Shown one piece after another: positions 1-12,130 of a stretch of DNA of 64,000 nt (position 1 is its first letter; each line of letters starts with the position of its first letter). The position numbers were made by a program, and so were the translations under genes. The notes under the pieces are model-generated. The model did no database searches. It had not been told where the DNA came from and saw only the letters and a list, made by a program, of their open reading frames with translations. The DNA lies in NCBI RefSeq assembly GCF_000455605.1, contig NC_017025.1, positions 2,666,001-2,730,000 of the forward strand. Reading direction: 5' to 3'. The DNA is from Flavobacterium indicum GPTSA100-9 = DSM 17447. Lineage in GTDB: Bacteria > Bacteroidota > Bacteroidia > Flavobacteriales > Flavobacteriaceae.

Positions 1-559
1 AAGCCTGTTTACTTGCTTCTTCTTTTCCTTGGGTTGGAACAGGAATTCGAACAACCTTTAATAAGGAATCTTTAAATGCTTCTGTAAATAAACCAATGCC
101 GCTGACAGCCATGGCGCCAAAAGTATCGCCATGAAACGCATCTTCAAATGCTATTATGGTATCTTTTTTAATTCCTTTATTAAAATGAAATTGCATAGCG
201 GCTTTAATGGCAACTTCAACCGCTGTTGAACCATTATCGGAATAGAAAAATTTCTTTTGATTTGAAGGTAAAATTTGGGCTAACTTTTCGGCTAATTCAA
301 CTGCTTTATTATGGGTAAAACCACCAAATAAAACATGTTCTAATGTTGTTAATTGTTTATAAATCGCATCCGCAATACTTGAATTAGAATGACCAAAAGG
401 ATTGACCCACCAAGAAGCAATAGCATCTATATACTGCTTCCCATGTTCATCCCATAAAAATTCATTCTCCCCTTTTATTATAGCAGGAAAATGAGAATAA
501 ATTTGATGTTGATTATAAGGATGCCAATTGTATAAAGCGTCTTTTTCAGAAAGTGTCAT
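1..559 (-). CDS. bioA: Adenosylmethionine-8-amino-7-oxononanoate aminotransferase (BioA), N-terminal part
   Basis: PLP-dependent transaminase that converts KAPA to DAPA using S-adenosylmethionine as amino donor, in biotin synthesis. The gene runs off the left edge, so only about 186 N-terminal residues are visible. They contain WHPYNQHQ near residue 12, SWWVNPFGHS (substrate pocket), SDNGSTAVEVAIKAA (PLP phosphate-binding region) and FHGDTFGAMAVSG, all in family order. The ATG at 559 was chosen because the protein then begins MTLSEKDALYNWHPY, as BioA proteins do. The catalytic Lys lies beyond the edge. The gene is 67 bp downstream of bioD on the same strand, consistent with a bioDA transcript. 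Confidence 0.93.
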   Translation of the reverse strand, partial: MTLSEKDALYNWHPYNQHQIYSHFPAIIKGENEFLWDEHGKQYIDAIASWWVNPFGHSNSSIADAIYKQLTTLEHVLFGGFTHNKAVELAEKLAQILPSNQKKFFYSDNGSTAVEVAIKAAMQFHFNKGIKKDTIIAFEDAFHGDTFGAMAVSGIGLFTEAFKDSLLKVVRIPVPTQGKEEASKQA

Positions 560-626
560 TTCAAGAATAGATTGGGAATTAAACGCAAAGGTATAAAAGA
601 CAAGTTGTAAATCGAAATTAAATAAG

Positions 627-1244
627 TTATAACTGTAAAAGTACTTCCTTAAACATATCCGCATAATACTTCACCACATTTTCATCAAAATAAGGTTCAT
701 TTTCTATGCGACCTAACATAGGAAGTTTAGATTTTGATAAGATAATATTTTCTGTAGCTTGATTTTCATCTCCGGAAAAAATAATTCCAGCTATAGAAAT
801 ATTCCTTGACTTTAATGCTTCAATAGTTAATAAAGTATGGTTGATACTTCCTAAATAGTGACGTGAAACAATTATTACTTTATAATCGGGCTGAATTAAA
901 TCAATCACACAATCTTTATCATTTAACGGAACAAAAACACCTCCTGCTCCTTCAATTACTAAATGATTTTTGGTTTTAGGCTCATTGATGTCTTTCAAAT
1001 TTATTGTTATTCCATCTATTTCAGCTGCTAAATGTGGACTTGCCGGTGTATGTAATGCATAAGCATTCGGATGAAAAACTGTAGTGGTATTGGAAACTCT
1101 ACTTTTTATTTTATCTGTATCTGAATAATCTAAATCTCCGGCCTGTACGGGTTTCCAATAATCTGCCTCTAAGGCTTCAACAACAATTGCAGAAGCAACC
1201 GTTTTACCAACATCGGTTCCAATGCCTGTTATAAATAATTTCAT
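627..1244 (-). CDS. bioD: Dethiobiotin synthetase (BioD)
   Basis: ATP-dependent enzyme that closes the ureido ring of dethiobiotin from DAPA and CO2; cytoplasmic, biotin pathway. The 205-residue length is normal. The modified P-loop GIGTDVGKT is at residues 7-15, KPVQAG follows near residue 31, and VIEGAGGVFVPL (Mg/ATP-binding loop) is near residue 97. It lies between bioA and the GxxExxY gene, all on the minus strand. Only 23 bp separate its start from the end of the GxxExxY gene, and those bases belong to a repeat, so the GxxExxY gene may be an insertion ahead of bioD. Confidence 0.95.
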   Translation of the reverse strand: MKLFITGIGTDVGKTVASAIVVEALEADYWKPVQAGDLDYSDTDKIKSRVSNTTTVFHPNAYALHTPASPHLAAEIDGITINLKDINEPKTKNHLVIEGAGGVFVPLNDKDCVIDLIQPDYKVIIVSRHYLGSINHTLLTIEALKSRNISIAGIIFSGDENQATENIILSKSKLPMLGRIENEPYFDENVVKYYADMFKEVLLQL

Positions 1245-1260
1245 AATTGTTTAATTTTAA

Positions 1261-1290
1261 ACACTGATTATTTCAGATTACACTGATTAT
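1261..1290. repeat. Left arm of imperfect inverted repeat flanking the GxxExxY gene
   Basis: Contains ACACTGAT, CAGATT and CTGATTAT blocks. Its reverse complement partner at 1686-1714 has ACACAGAT, CAGATT and CAGATTAA in the same order. The arm covers the stop codon of the GxxExxY gene. Confidence 0.5.
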
Positions 1291-1681
1291 TTAAATTTTT
1301 TTTCTTATCATTAGTTATAATTATTCGCTCAAATTCTGCCTCTTCACCAAAATTTAGCAATAATCCAACTTCAATATTTGTTGTTTTTAAATAATTATAT
1401 AATTGAGTACTATGAGATTGTATTAATACACTTGTTGCTTTAAGCTCAACTATTATTTTATTTTCAACTATTAAATCTGCAAAATATTCTCCAACAATTT
1501 TACCTTTATAATATACTTTAATCTGTTTTTGAGCAACAACATCTAATCCTAAATCAATTAATTCATAATACATTGAATTTTGATAAACACGTTCTAAAAA
1601 TCCATATCCTAATGAATTATAAACATTATAGTATGCTTTTAAAATTTTTTCAGAAACTTCTTTATGTAATAATTTATTCAT
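1268..1681 (-). CDS. GxxExxY family protein
   Basis: Small protein of the GxxExxY family (about 137 aa), common in Bacteroidota. Its biochemical function is not established; the family has a restriction-endonuclease-like (PD-(D/E)XK-type) look. The namesake motif GFLERVY is near residues 27-33, and a second conserved segment, EYFADLIVENKIIVELKA, has the D-x(n)-E-x-K pattern of nuclease active sites. The ATG at 1681 is preferred to a TTG five codons upstream that lies in repeat sequence. The last codons and the stop fall inside a repeat arm (1261-1290) matched in inverted orientation upstream (1686-1714). This suggests the gene moves or spreads as a small unit (inference). Confidence 0.85.
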   Translation of the reverse strand: MNKLLHKEVSEKILKAYYNVYNSLGYGFLERVYQNSMYYELIDLGLDVVAQKQIKVYYKGKIVGEYFADLIVENKIIVELKATSVLIQSHSTQLYNYLKTTNIEVGLLLNFGEEAEFERIIITNDKKKNLNNQCNLK

Positions 1682-1685
1682 GATA

Positions 1686-1714
1686 TTAATCTGCAAAATC
1701 TGTTATATCTGTGT
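1686..1714. repeat. Right arm of imperfect inverted repeat flanking the GxxExxY gene
   Basis: Read on the minus strand it gives ACACAGAT-CAGATT-CAGATTAA blocks that match the arm at 1261-1290. It sits just upstream of the GxxExxY start codon and is made of the short CAGATT-type words that recur in the intergenic region at 40177-40216. Confidence 0.5.
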
Positions 1715-1726
1715 CGAATTATAAAT

Positions 1727-2128
1727 TTAAAACTCAAAATTACAATTTTCGCAACGGTATTTATATTTTGTATAAAAAGGAAAAATATTCAATAATAATC
1801 CAAAAACAAAACTAATTAAAGATTTAAAATCGGATACTGTAGTTAAATATTCTATTGTAGCAGCACCACATTTTGGACATTTTAACAAATCGCCATGTTC
1901 ATCTACCGAATATTCAGGAATTGAATTCAATATTTGCTTAGCTTGCATAACATCTTCTTTTCGAACCAAAAGCTTAACACCACCAATAGCATTACTTAAA
2001 AGTGGATCTGTATTAATAGTATTTTCATCTTGAAGAAAAACTTCAATTCCTTCCGATTCGAGCTTTCCTTTAAACAACATCGCCTCGGCAACATATTGAT
2101 AAACCGCTATTTTATGAAATTTAGACAT
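1727..2128 (-). CDS. DUF2007-type signal-transducing domain protein with split zinc ribbon
   Basis: 133-residue protein. The N-terminal 70 residues match the DUF2007 pattern (a small alpha-beta fold: VYQYVAEAMLFKGKLESEGI, then GGVKLLVRKEDVMQAKQIL). The C-terminal part has a zinc-ribbon-like CPKCG pair and a second CENC pair, separated by a hydrophobic stretch around SLISFVFGLLLNIFPF that could be a membrane segment. The role is unknown; DUF2007 is thought to be regulatory, without direct evidence. It is followed by the GxxExxY gene and has katG divergently upstream across a 211-bp gap. Confidence 0.75.
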   Translation of the reverse strand: MSKFHKIAVYQYVAEAMLFKGKLESEGIEVFLQDENTINTDPLLSNAIGGVKLLVRKEDVMQAKQILNSIPEYSVDEHGDLLKCPKCGAATIEYLTTVSDFKSLISFVFGLLLNIFPFYTKYKYRCENCNFEF

Positions 2129-2318
2129 AGATTTTATTTAAAACATAAAATTACTTTATTCGATATAAAATTAGGTATAAAAAAGATATTAAATTCAACA
2201 TATTCAATAATCAAAAACTATCATTTAACTAGACAAATTATTGATTTTATCTATATGGAAATAAGAACTAACATGCTAAGCTAATAAAAATCGATTCATA
2301 AAACCGTGAACTTTGTAA

Positions 2319-4661
<2,343 letters not shown>

Positions 4662-4680
4662 TCCCTTTAATCCCCAAATA

Positions 4681-4708
4681 AAAACCGTTTCCTTAGAAAC
4701 GGTTTTTT
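4681..4708. terminator. Bidirectional rho-independent terminator between katG and bioF
   Basis: An 11-bp perfect stem (AAAACCGTTTC / GAAACGGTTTT) with loop CTTA, followed by T residues on the plus strand and preceded by an A-rich run that serves the minus strand. Its right arm reaches the bioF stop codon, so the convergent genes share it. Confidence 0.85.
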
Positions 4709-5858
4709 AATTTAATAAGGCTTCGGTTAAAACCATTAACAATTGACTAATTTGTTCTTGTGTATTATAAGAATGAATACAAATCCGCAAGCGTTCTTGA
4801 CCTTCTGGTACCGTAGGCGACAAAATTGGTTTCACTTCAAAACCTTTATTTTGGATATGTAACGCAACATTTTTAACTTTTTCATTTCCAGGAATAATGG
4901 CAGAATGTATGGCCGATTTACTGTAAATAAAAAGAGGTTTTAACCCAAATAATTGTTTTTGCTGATTAAAATAAGTTACATTTTCTTTCAACAACTGTAT
5001 TTGATGTGAATGCTTTAATTCTTTATAAGCCATTAAAATAGTTGCGACAGCATGTGGAGATAAGCCTGTGGTATAAATAAAACTTCTAGCAAAATTTATC
5101 AAATAAGACTTCAGTTCTGAACTTCCCAAAATTACCGCTCCATGACAGCCTAATCCTTTTCCAAAAGTCATGATTCGAGCAAAAACTTTTTTATGTAACT
5201 TTTGAAATTGAAGTAAGCCTTCCCCTTTTTCACCAAAAACACCTAAAGCATGTGCTTCATCAACCACTAAATAAGCTTTATATTGCTGACACAAATTTAA
5301 AATCGACTCAAAATTTGGGCTATCCCCATCCATTGAAAAAACGGATTCTGTGACTACATAAATAGAAAAATTATCTGTTTTTAAAGCGTAATATTTTTTA
5401 AGCTTCTCTTCTAAATCTTCATAATCATTATGCTGAAATTTATATGATTTAGCTGTTCCCATTTGTATCCCATCACGAATAGAAGCATGACATAATTCAT
5501 CGTATAAAACTATATCATTTCGTTGAGGAACCGCACTAAAAAAACCAATATTGGCGTCGTAACCCGAATTAAAAAGTAAAGCCGCTTCCGATTCATGAAA
5601 TTGAGCAATAAAATCTTCAGTAATAGTGTATAAATGATGATTCCCTGAAATTAATCGGGAACCAGTTGCTCCATTGAATTTAATATTTTGGTCAACTAAA
5701 AAATGGTGTATTCTGTCAAACAAATCACTGTTTTGTGCAAATCCTAAATAATCATTGGAAGAAAAATCAATTCCATTTGTATCAATTGGTAATTTTCGTA
5801 AAGCATGTGTTTCTTCACGTAAATTTAATTTTTCGGAAAGTGATTTTGGAAATTTCAT
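4707..5858 (-). CDS. bioF: 8-amino-7-oxononanoate synthase (BioF)
   Basis: PLP-dependent alpha-oxoamine synthase that condenses pimeloyl-ACP (or pimeloyl-CoA) with L-alanine to KAPA, the first dedicated step of biotin ring assembly. The length of 383 aa is typical. Visible features are SSNDYLGF at 33-40, GATGSRLISGN near 63-73, His124 in DELCHAS, DEAHALG at 200-206 and the PLP lysine Lys234 in TFGKGLGCHG. The ATG overlaps the stop of the upstream membrane-protein gene (ATGA), suggesting coupled translation. It is separated from bioD/bioA by katG on the opposite strand. Confidence 0.93.
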   Translation of the reverse strand: MKFPKSLSEKLNLREETHALRKLPIDTNGIDFSSNDYLGFAQNSDLFDRIHHFLVDQNIKFNGATGSRLISGNHHLYTITEDFIAQFHESEAALLFNSGYDANIGFFSAVPQRNDIVLYDELCHASIRDGIQMGTAKSYKFQHNDYEDLEEKLKKYYALKTDNFSIYVVTESVFSMDGDSPNFESILNLCQQYKAYLVVDEAHALGVFGEKGEGLLQFQKLHKKVFARIMTFGKGLGCHGAVILGSSELKSYLINFARSFIYTTGLSPHAVATILMAYKELKHSHQIQLLKENVTYFNQQKQLFGLKPLFIYSKSAIHSAIIPGNEKVKNVALHIQNKGFEVKPILSPTVPEGQERLRICIHSYNTQEQISQLLMVLTEALLN

Positions 5859-6379
5859 AAATCTTTATATTCTGTCCAAATGGGCTTATGAACATTTATT
5901 TTATCTAACAAGTCAATTTTCAGAGTTTTTGCTAATAGTTTAGAATGACCAAAAGCTATATTTTTTTTATAATAACTTGCAATTTTAAAATTTTTATACC
6001 CATTTTCATAATACCATAAATTAACATTATAACTAAATTCTTTATTTATGGCAACATATTGTATTTCCTCAGGAAAAATATGATTTGTTTTTTTATAAAT
6101 CCCTACCATATAACTATGAATGATTTCGGAATTATCATCAGAAATTTGTAAAACATTAACTTCTGACATTTTAATTGCTGGAACTAAAAAGGAACAACTA
6201 ACTGAAATAAAACTTGGTGACATTTTAAACCAATTAATATTAAATCCAATTTCAAATCCTAAATAAAAATAATAGCCAATTAGAGATATAGTAATTGTAA
6301 ATAAAACTGAAGCAATAAAAATTTCAAGATTATTTAGCGTATCATTATAAATTTCAACATATTTCTTTTTCTCATTCAT
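5855..6379 (-). CDS. Hypothetical membrane protein upstream of bioF
   Basis: 174-residue protein that I do not recognise. Near the N-terminus there are two hydrophobic segments (IFIASVLFTITISLIGYYFY and a weaker one around FISVSCSFLVPAI). A soluble C-terminal region of about 100 residues rich in Tyr, Asn and Lys follows. A longer reading frame begins at 6415, but that start sits inside the terminator that ends atpDC (6391-6423), so the ATG at 6379 (MNEKKKYVEIYND) is chosen. Its stop overlaps the bioF start by four bases, making a two-gene unit. Function unknown; the link to biotin is positional only. Confidence 0.7.
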   Translation of the reverse strand: MNEKKKYVEIYNDTLNNLEIFIASVLFTITISLIGYYFYLGFEIGFNINWFKMSPSFISVSCSFLVPAIKMSEVNVLQISDDNSEIIHSYMVGIYKKTNHIFPEEIQYVAINKEFSYNVNLWYYENGYKNFKIASYYKKNIAFGHSKLLAKTLKIDLLDKINVHKPIWTEYKDL

Positions 6380-6390
6380 ATCGTAAAAAT

Positions 6391-6423
6391 AAAAAAATCC
6401 CGAAGAAAAAATCAACGGGATTT
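6391..6423 (-). terminator. Rho-independent terminator of atpD-atpC
   Basis: Stem AAATCCCG / CGGGATTT with a 13-nt A-rich loop. On the minus strand it is followed by a T run (the A run at 6388-6397). It lies 22 bp after the atpC stop and decides against the upstream start of the next gene. Confidence 0.75.
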
Positions 6424-6444
6424 AGTAATATTTATAAATAAAGA

Positions 6445-6726
6445 TTAGTCAGCTAAGACAATTACCTTATTATTATTCATTTCGATTGTACCAGAATTAA
6501 TTGGCAACCAATATGTTTGCTCGTTTACTTTTGTAAATTTAGAAAGGTTTTCTTTCTCAATTTTAAAAGACGAAGCATTAATTTTCACATTACCTTTTGT
6601 TAATAATGAAACAATAGGCGCGTGATTATTCAACATTTGGAATTCACCGTTAATTCCTGGAACAGCTACAGAAATAACTTCTCCTTTGAATAATGTTGCT
6701 TCTGGTGATACAATTTCTAAAATCAT
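6445..6726 (-). CDS. atpC: ATP synthase F1 epsilon subunit, short form
   Basis: Epsilon subunit of the F1 central stalk, which couples gamma rotation to catalysis. The 93 residues correspond to the N-terminal beta-sandwich only (MILEIVSPEATLFKGEVISVAVPG, NHAPIVSLLTKG). The two-helix C-terminal domain that inhibits ATP hydrolysis in E. coli and Bacillus (whole protein about 130-140 aa) is absent. The gene ends cleanly before a terminator, so this is not a frameshift. It forms a two-gene unit with atpD, away from the rest of the atp operon. Confidence 0.92.
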   Translation of the reverse strand: MILEIVSPEATLFKGEVISVAVPGINGEFQMLNNHAPIVSLLTKGNVKINASSFKIEKENLSKFTKVNEQTYWLPINSGTIEMNNNKVIVLAD

Positions 6727-6730
6727 TTTA

Positions 6731-6759
6731 TTTAGTAATTAGTGATTAGTAAAAAGTGA
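6731..6759. repeat. Low-complexity repeat in the atpD-atpC spacer
   Basis: AGTAATTAGTGATTAG at 6734-6749 matches 15 of 16 bases at 52050-52065, in the spacer between atpA and atpG. The adjacent TTAGTAAAAAGTGA also has a counterpart there (52041-52054). Confidence 0.55.
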
Positions 6760-6789
6760 AAAGTTTATAACTGAACACTGAAAACTAAA

Positions 6790-8307
<1,518 letters not shown>

Positions 8308-8364
8308 TTATGTATTTATTTAATAGCTATTTAGATATGAAAAAATGAAGTATTTTTTCGGGTG

Positions 8365-8396
8365 CAAAGATAGTTCTTTTAAAAACAAATTTGCAA
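8365..8396 (-). promoter_or_regulatory. Probable promoter of atpD-atpC
   Basis: On the minus strand, a perfect TAnnTTTG box (TATCTTTG, 8365-8372) lies 21 bp from TTG at 8394-8396. This fits the Bacteroidota -33/-7 pattern, although the spacing is at the upper limit. It lies just beyond the glmS terminator. Confidence 0.6.
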
Positions 8397-8420
8397 TTAA
8401 TTTTTATTTTTTTCGCAATA

Positions 8421-8452
8421 AAAAAAGCGAAACAACAAATTTCGCTTTTTTT
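8421..8452 (-). terminator. Rho-independent terminator of glmS
   Basis: Stem of A-run plus GCGAAA pairing with TTTCGC plus T-run around a 7-nt loop, three bases after the glmS stop. Symmetric A/T flanks could allow activity in both directions. Confidence 0.8.
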
Positions 8453-8455
8453 ATA

Positions 8456-10303
8456 TTATTCTACTGTAACTGATTTTGCTAAATTTCTAGGCTGATCTAC
8501 GTTACAACCTCTCAACACAGCAATATGATACGATAACAATTGCAATGGAATTGTAGTTAATAATGGCGTTAAAGCTTCTGAAGTTTCTGGAATTTCAATC
8601 ACGTGATCTGCCAATTCTTTTACTTGTGTATCGCCTTTAGTTACTACCGCAATAATCTTACCGCTTCTCGATTTGATTTCTTGTATATTACTTACCACTT
8701 TATCATAATGCCCTTTATTAGGCGCAATTACAATTACTGGCATCTGCTCATCAATCAAAGCAATTGGACCGTGTTTCATTTCAGCCGCTGGATAACCTTC
8801 TGCGTGGATATAAGATATCTCTTTTAACTTTAAGGCTCCTTCTAATGCTACTGGGAAGTTATACCCTCTTCCTAAATACAAGCAATTAGATGCGTCTTTA
8901 TAAATCGCTGCAATTTGCTTAGATATCTCGTTTGTTAACAATGCCTCTTGTACTTTTTCTGGAATCATTTCTAACTCCAACAAGTATCTTTGATAATCTG
9001 CATGATTCATCGATCCTTTAGCTTTTGCCAAACGTAAAGCCAAAAGAGTTAAGATAGTAATTTGAGTTGTAAATGCTTTAGTTGAAGCCACCCCAATTTC
9101 TGGACCTGCATGGGTGTAAGCTCCCGCATGAGTCTCTCTTGAAATTGAAGAACCTACAACGTTACACACACCAAAAACAAATGCTCCATTTTCTTTAGCT
9201 AATTTGATTGCCGCTAATGTATCAGCCGTTTCACCAGACTGTGATATAGCAATCACAATATCGTCACTATTAATAATTGGATTTCTGTATCTAAATTCAG
9301 AAGCATATTCAACTTCTACTGGTATTCTCGAAAACTCTTCTATGATGTATTCAGCAACTAATCCAGCATGCCAAGATGTTCCACAAGCTACTATTAAAAT
9401 TCGTTTTGCATTTAAGAATTTTTCCAAATTATCTTCAACACCAGACATTTGAATGATTCCTTTATTTGCTAATAAACGACCTCTGTAAGTATCTTTGATA
9501 ACATTTGGTTGCTCATAGATTTCTTTCAACATAAAATGCTCGTACCCCCCTTTTTCAATCTGCTCCAAATTCATTTGCAACTCTTGAATATAAGGATCTA
9601 CTAATGAGTCATCTTTAATTTTTCTAACTTTTAATGATTTATTCAAACGAATAATGGCCATCTCTTCGTCTTCCAAATAGATAGCGTTCGATGTATATTC
9701 AATAAATGGAGAAGCATCAGAAGCAATGAAATATTCATCTTCACCAATACCAATTGCTAAAGGAGAACCCAATCTAGCAGCAACTAATTCGTCTGGTTTA
9801 TTTTTATCAAAAACCACAATCGCATAAGCCCCTACCACCTGATTTAAAGCCACCTGAACCGCTTTTCCAAGTTTTAAGTTTTCTTTTTTCTGAACTTCTT
9901 CAATTAAGTTTATTAATACTTCTGTATCTGTGTCTGATTTAAAAGTATATCCTCTATTGATTAATTCCTTTTTTAAAGGCTCATAATTCTCAATAATTCC
10001 ATTGTGCACCACAACTAAATTACCTGAATTAGATAAATGAGGATGTGAATTCACATCATTAGGCACACCATGAGTAGCCCAACGCGTATGCCCCATTCCT
10101 ATGTTTCCGTTGGTAGAAATTTCTTGCGCCACACGAGCTTCTAAATCTGAAACTTTACCCTTTGTTTTAGCTAATTTTAAATCTGCTCCATCATACAAAA
10201 CAACACCTGCACTATCATACCCTCTGTATTCTAGTCTTTTCAATCCTTTTATTATAATTGGATAAGCCTCTCTATGGCCAATATAACCTACAATTCCACA
10301 CAT
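8456..10303 (-). CDS. glmS: Glutamine-fructose-6-phosphate aminotransferase, isomerizing (GlmS)
   Basis: Makes glucosamine-6-phosphate from fructose-6-phosphate and glutamine, the entry step to UDP-GlcNAc for peptidoglycan and outer-membrane glycans. At 615 residues it has full length. The N-terminal Ntn glutaminase domain starts MCGIVGYIG with nucleophile Cys2 and contains GMGHTRWATHG. Two SIS domains follow (ACGTSWHAGLV, SQSGETADT; YLGRGYNFPVALEGALKLKEISY). The C-terminus PRNLAKSVTVE has the usual catalytic Lys (Lys611). It is the third gene of the GT5-DUF4270-glmS transcript, 12 bp after the DUF4270 stop. No glmS ribozyme-like leader is apparent. Confidence 0.98.
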   Translation of the reverse strand: MCGIVGYIGHREAYPIIIKGLKRLEYRGYDSAGVVLYDGADLKLAKTKGKVSDLEARVAQEISTNGNIGMGHTRWATHGVPNDVNSHPHLSNSGNLVVVHNGIIENYEPLKKELINRGYTFKSDTDTEVLINLIEEVQKKENLKLGKAVQVALNQVVGAYAIVVFDKNKPDELVAARLGSPLAIGIGEDEYFIASDASPFIEYTSNAIYLEDEEMAIIRLNKSLKVRKIKDDSLVDPYIQELQMNLEQIEKGGYEHFMLKEIYEQPNVIKDTYRGRLLANKGIIQMSGVEDNLEKFLNAKRILIVACGTSWHAGLVAEYIIEEFSRIPVEVEYASEFRYRNPIINSDDIVIAISQSGETADTLAAIKLAKENGAFVFGVCNVVGSSISRETHAGAYTHAGPEIGVASTKAFTTQITILTLLALRLAKAKGSMNHADYQRYLLELEMIPEKVQEALLTNEISKQIAAIYKDASNCLYLGRGYNFPVALEGALKLKEISYIHAEGYPAAEMKHGPIALIDEQMPVIVIAPNKGHYDKVVSNIQEIKSRSGKIIAVVTKGDTQVKELADHVIEIPETSEALTPLLTTIPLQLLSYHIAVLRGCNVDQPRNLAKSVTVE

Positions 10304-10315
10304 ACTTTTTAAATA

Positions 10316-12076
10316 TTAATCAGGTTTTGTATAATGAATAGTTAATTTTAATCTTTTATCAACATCTAGACTATTAGGTCCATGAATTACAGTTCCTGTT
10401 GAAGACATAATTGACGAAACAGGAAAATATTTTATTTCTTTCCCACCAATATTTTTTGAATTTTTAAAATAAAAATTCGACGCAACATTAATAGTCTCTG
10501 TTACACACAATCCTAATTTAATATTTTTATTTAAATTTTCATTATCACTATTAAAAATATTATTAATTAAGTTAGTTATTCTTATTTTATATTTAACACC
10601 ATTTTGTGTGTTTTCTCTGTTTATAACACCACCGAATGTATTTTTATTCAATTTTACATTGCTATTAGTAGTAGGATCAGCAATATAATCAATTAAAGTT
10701 TTTTGATTTGTTGCATCAAACAAATACAACCTCAAAGGTTCTTCTGATTTTTTCAAAGGATCCATTATTGATTTATCTACATAAAATTCTATATATGCAT
10801 CATTAATCATCCACTTCTTACTTCTATATACTTCTAGCTGATCTGCAATTTGATCGCCATCATTGTCCGGTCCAAACAAATCGATATAAACAACAGAACC
10901 ATTTCCTCCTTTAAGATATAACTTTTCATTCGCACCAAGTAGTGGATTAGATGCTGAAGTATAATCATTTTGAGGAAGATTTAAGTGATCAATAAAACTC
11001 TGTTTGAAATTTTCTTGGAACAATGATACTGTATTTGAACCAGAACCAGTACCCATATTAATTTTATAGGTCTTAGAAGTCGCAGTAGTTGAACCAGAAG
11101 AGATTGATTTATAATTAATATCTAACTTAGCATTATTAAAATTCAATACCGCCATTGCAGCTTCAACACCTGGTATTTCTTCTACTTTAAAATAAAGCCC
11201 TCTAAAATAATCTCTAAAAGAATTGTTGTTAAACAAATTAGATTCCGAAGCATTTAAAATTCTGTTTTTAAAATACTCTCTATTCAGTTCTAAATAAATA
11301 CCAGGAGCCAATCTTTCTTTAACTACACGTTGAGAAACATCAGACTGATCTGCAATCTCATTCCCCAAAGCATCTACATAAACATAATTACCGCTACCAT
11401 TTAATTTTCTTTCATAAATTTTTATTTCATTTTTATTGAAATAAAAAAGATCATTTTGACTTACATCAGGACTGTCGTTTAATCTCGCTCCGCCCAATAT
11501 TGAGTTACCACTACCATCATTTCCTCTTTTTAAACTCTCAATTTCAGCTGTTAGGTCAGAATAATACTTTTGAAGATCCCCATTAGGCTGTGCATTTTGC
11601 AAAAAATAGCCGCTTTCATACACACTCAATTTGAATTTTTTATTTTCTAATTGACTTAAATCTTCATCAACATCAAAATTATTACTATAAATAGAATCTA
11701 ATTTGTACGTAGAATTACCATCAGTATCTGTTGATTCAACCTGACTAAAAAAGGGAACATATAATACAACATTTTCAACTTGAACATTAGTACCAAAATC
11801 TGGGTTACCAATTGATAATCCAGCTTGAGTAACAAAACTAGCTGCAGTTGTACCAAATACATCATTCCTATAAATTCCTAGAGGATTAATTGGCAAATTA
11901 TTCGTTTGTACTTCCCCAGTAGCAACCGTATATGCTTTAATTTCTGTGTTTTGATCTACACTATAATCAAAATGTTCATCACCAACCAAATCAGACCCAA
12001 CAGTATTAAACTCTTTATCACATGAAATAAAGACTAACGAAATAGCGAGTAATACTAAATTAAAATTTTTCTTCAT
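10316..12076 (-). CDS. DUF4270 lipoprotein
   Basis: 586-residue lipoprotein of the DUF4270 family, which occurs in Bacteroidota and has no assigned activity. The signal sequence ends in a lipobox, LVFISC, with Cys at 19, followed by DKEFNTVGSDLVGD, the family N-terminus. The rest is predicted beta-rich, with many Asn, Ser and Thr, and includes LDSIYSNNF and YIDLFGPDNDGD segments. It lies between a glycogen-synthase-like gene and glmS on one transcript. That context suggests an outer-membrane or envelope role connected to glycan metabolism, but this is inference from position. Confidence 0.88.
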   Translation of the reverse strand: MKKNFNLVLLAISLVFISCDKEFNTVGSDLVGDEHFDYSVDQNTEIKAYTVATGEVQTNNLPINPLGIYRNDVFGTTAASFVTQAGLSIGNPDFGTNVQVENVVLYVPFFSQVESTDTDGNSTYKLDSIYSNNFDVDEDLSQLENKKFKLSVYESGYFLQNAQPNGDLQKYYSDLTAEIESLKRGNDGSGNSILGGARLNDSPDVSQNDLFYFNKNEIKIYERKLNGSGNYVYVDALGNEIADQSDVSQRVVKERLAPGIYLELNREYFKNRILNASESNLFNNNSFRDYFRGLYFKVEEIPGVEAAMAVLNFNNAKLDINYKSISSGSTTATSKTYKINMGTGSGSNTVSLFQENFKQSFIDHLNLPQNDYTSASNPLLGANEKLYLKGGNGSVVYIDLFGPDNDGDQIADQLEVYRSKKWMINDAYIEFYVDKSIMDPLKKSEEPLRLYLFDATNQKTLIDYIADPTTNSNVKLNKNTFGGVINRENTQNGVKYKIRITNLINNIFNSDNENLNKNIKLGLCVTETINVASNFYFKNSKNIGGKEIKYFPVSSIMSSTGTVIHGPNSLDVDKRLKLTIHYTKPD

Positions 12077-12130
12077 TTTAAATAATTTAAAAAACTGCCC
12101 TCAATTAACTTAAAAACAATCTTTTTATTG

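Noticed and set aside
2030..2284. Plus-strand 84-aa frame overlapping the DUF2007 gene start
   Set aside because: Low-complexity Ile/Lys/Phe-rich product antisense to a recognisable gene; no family resemblance.
6380..6415. Upstream start for the membrane protein before bioF
   Set aside because: Lies inside the atpDC terminator; the ATG at 6379 gives a normal N-terminus.
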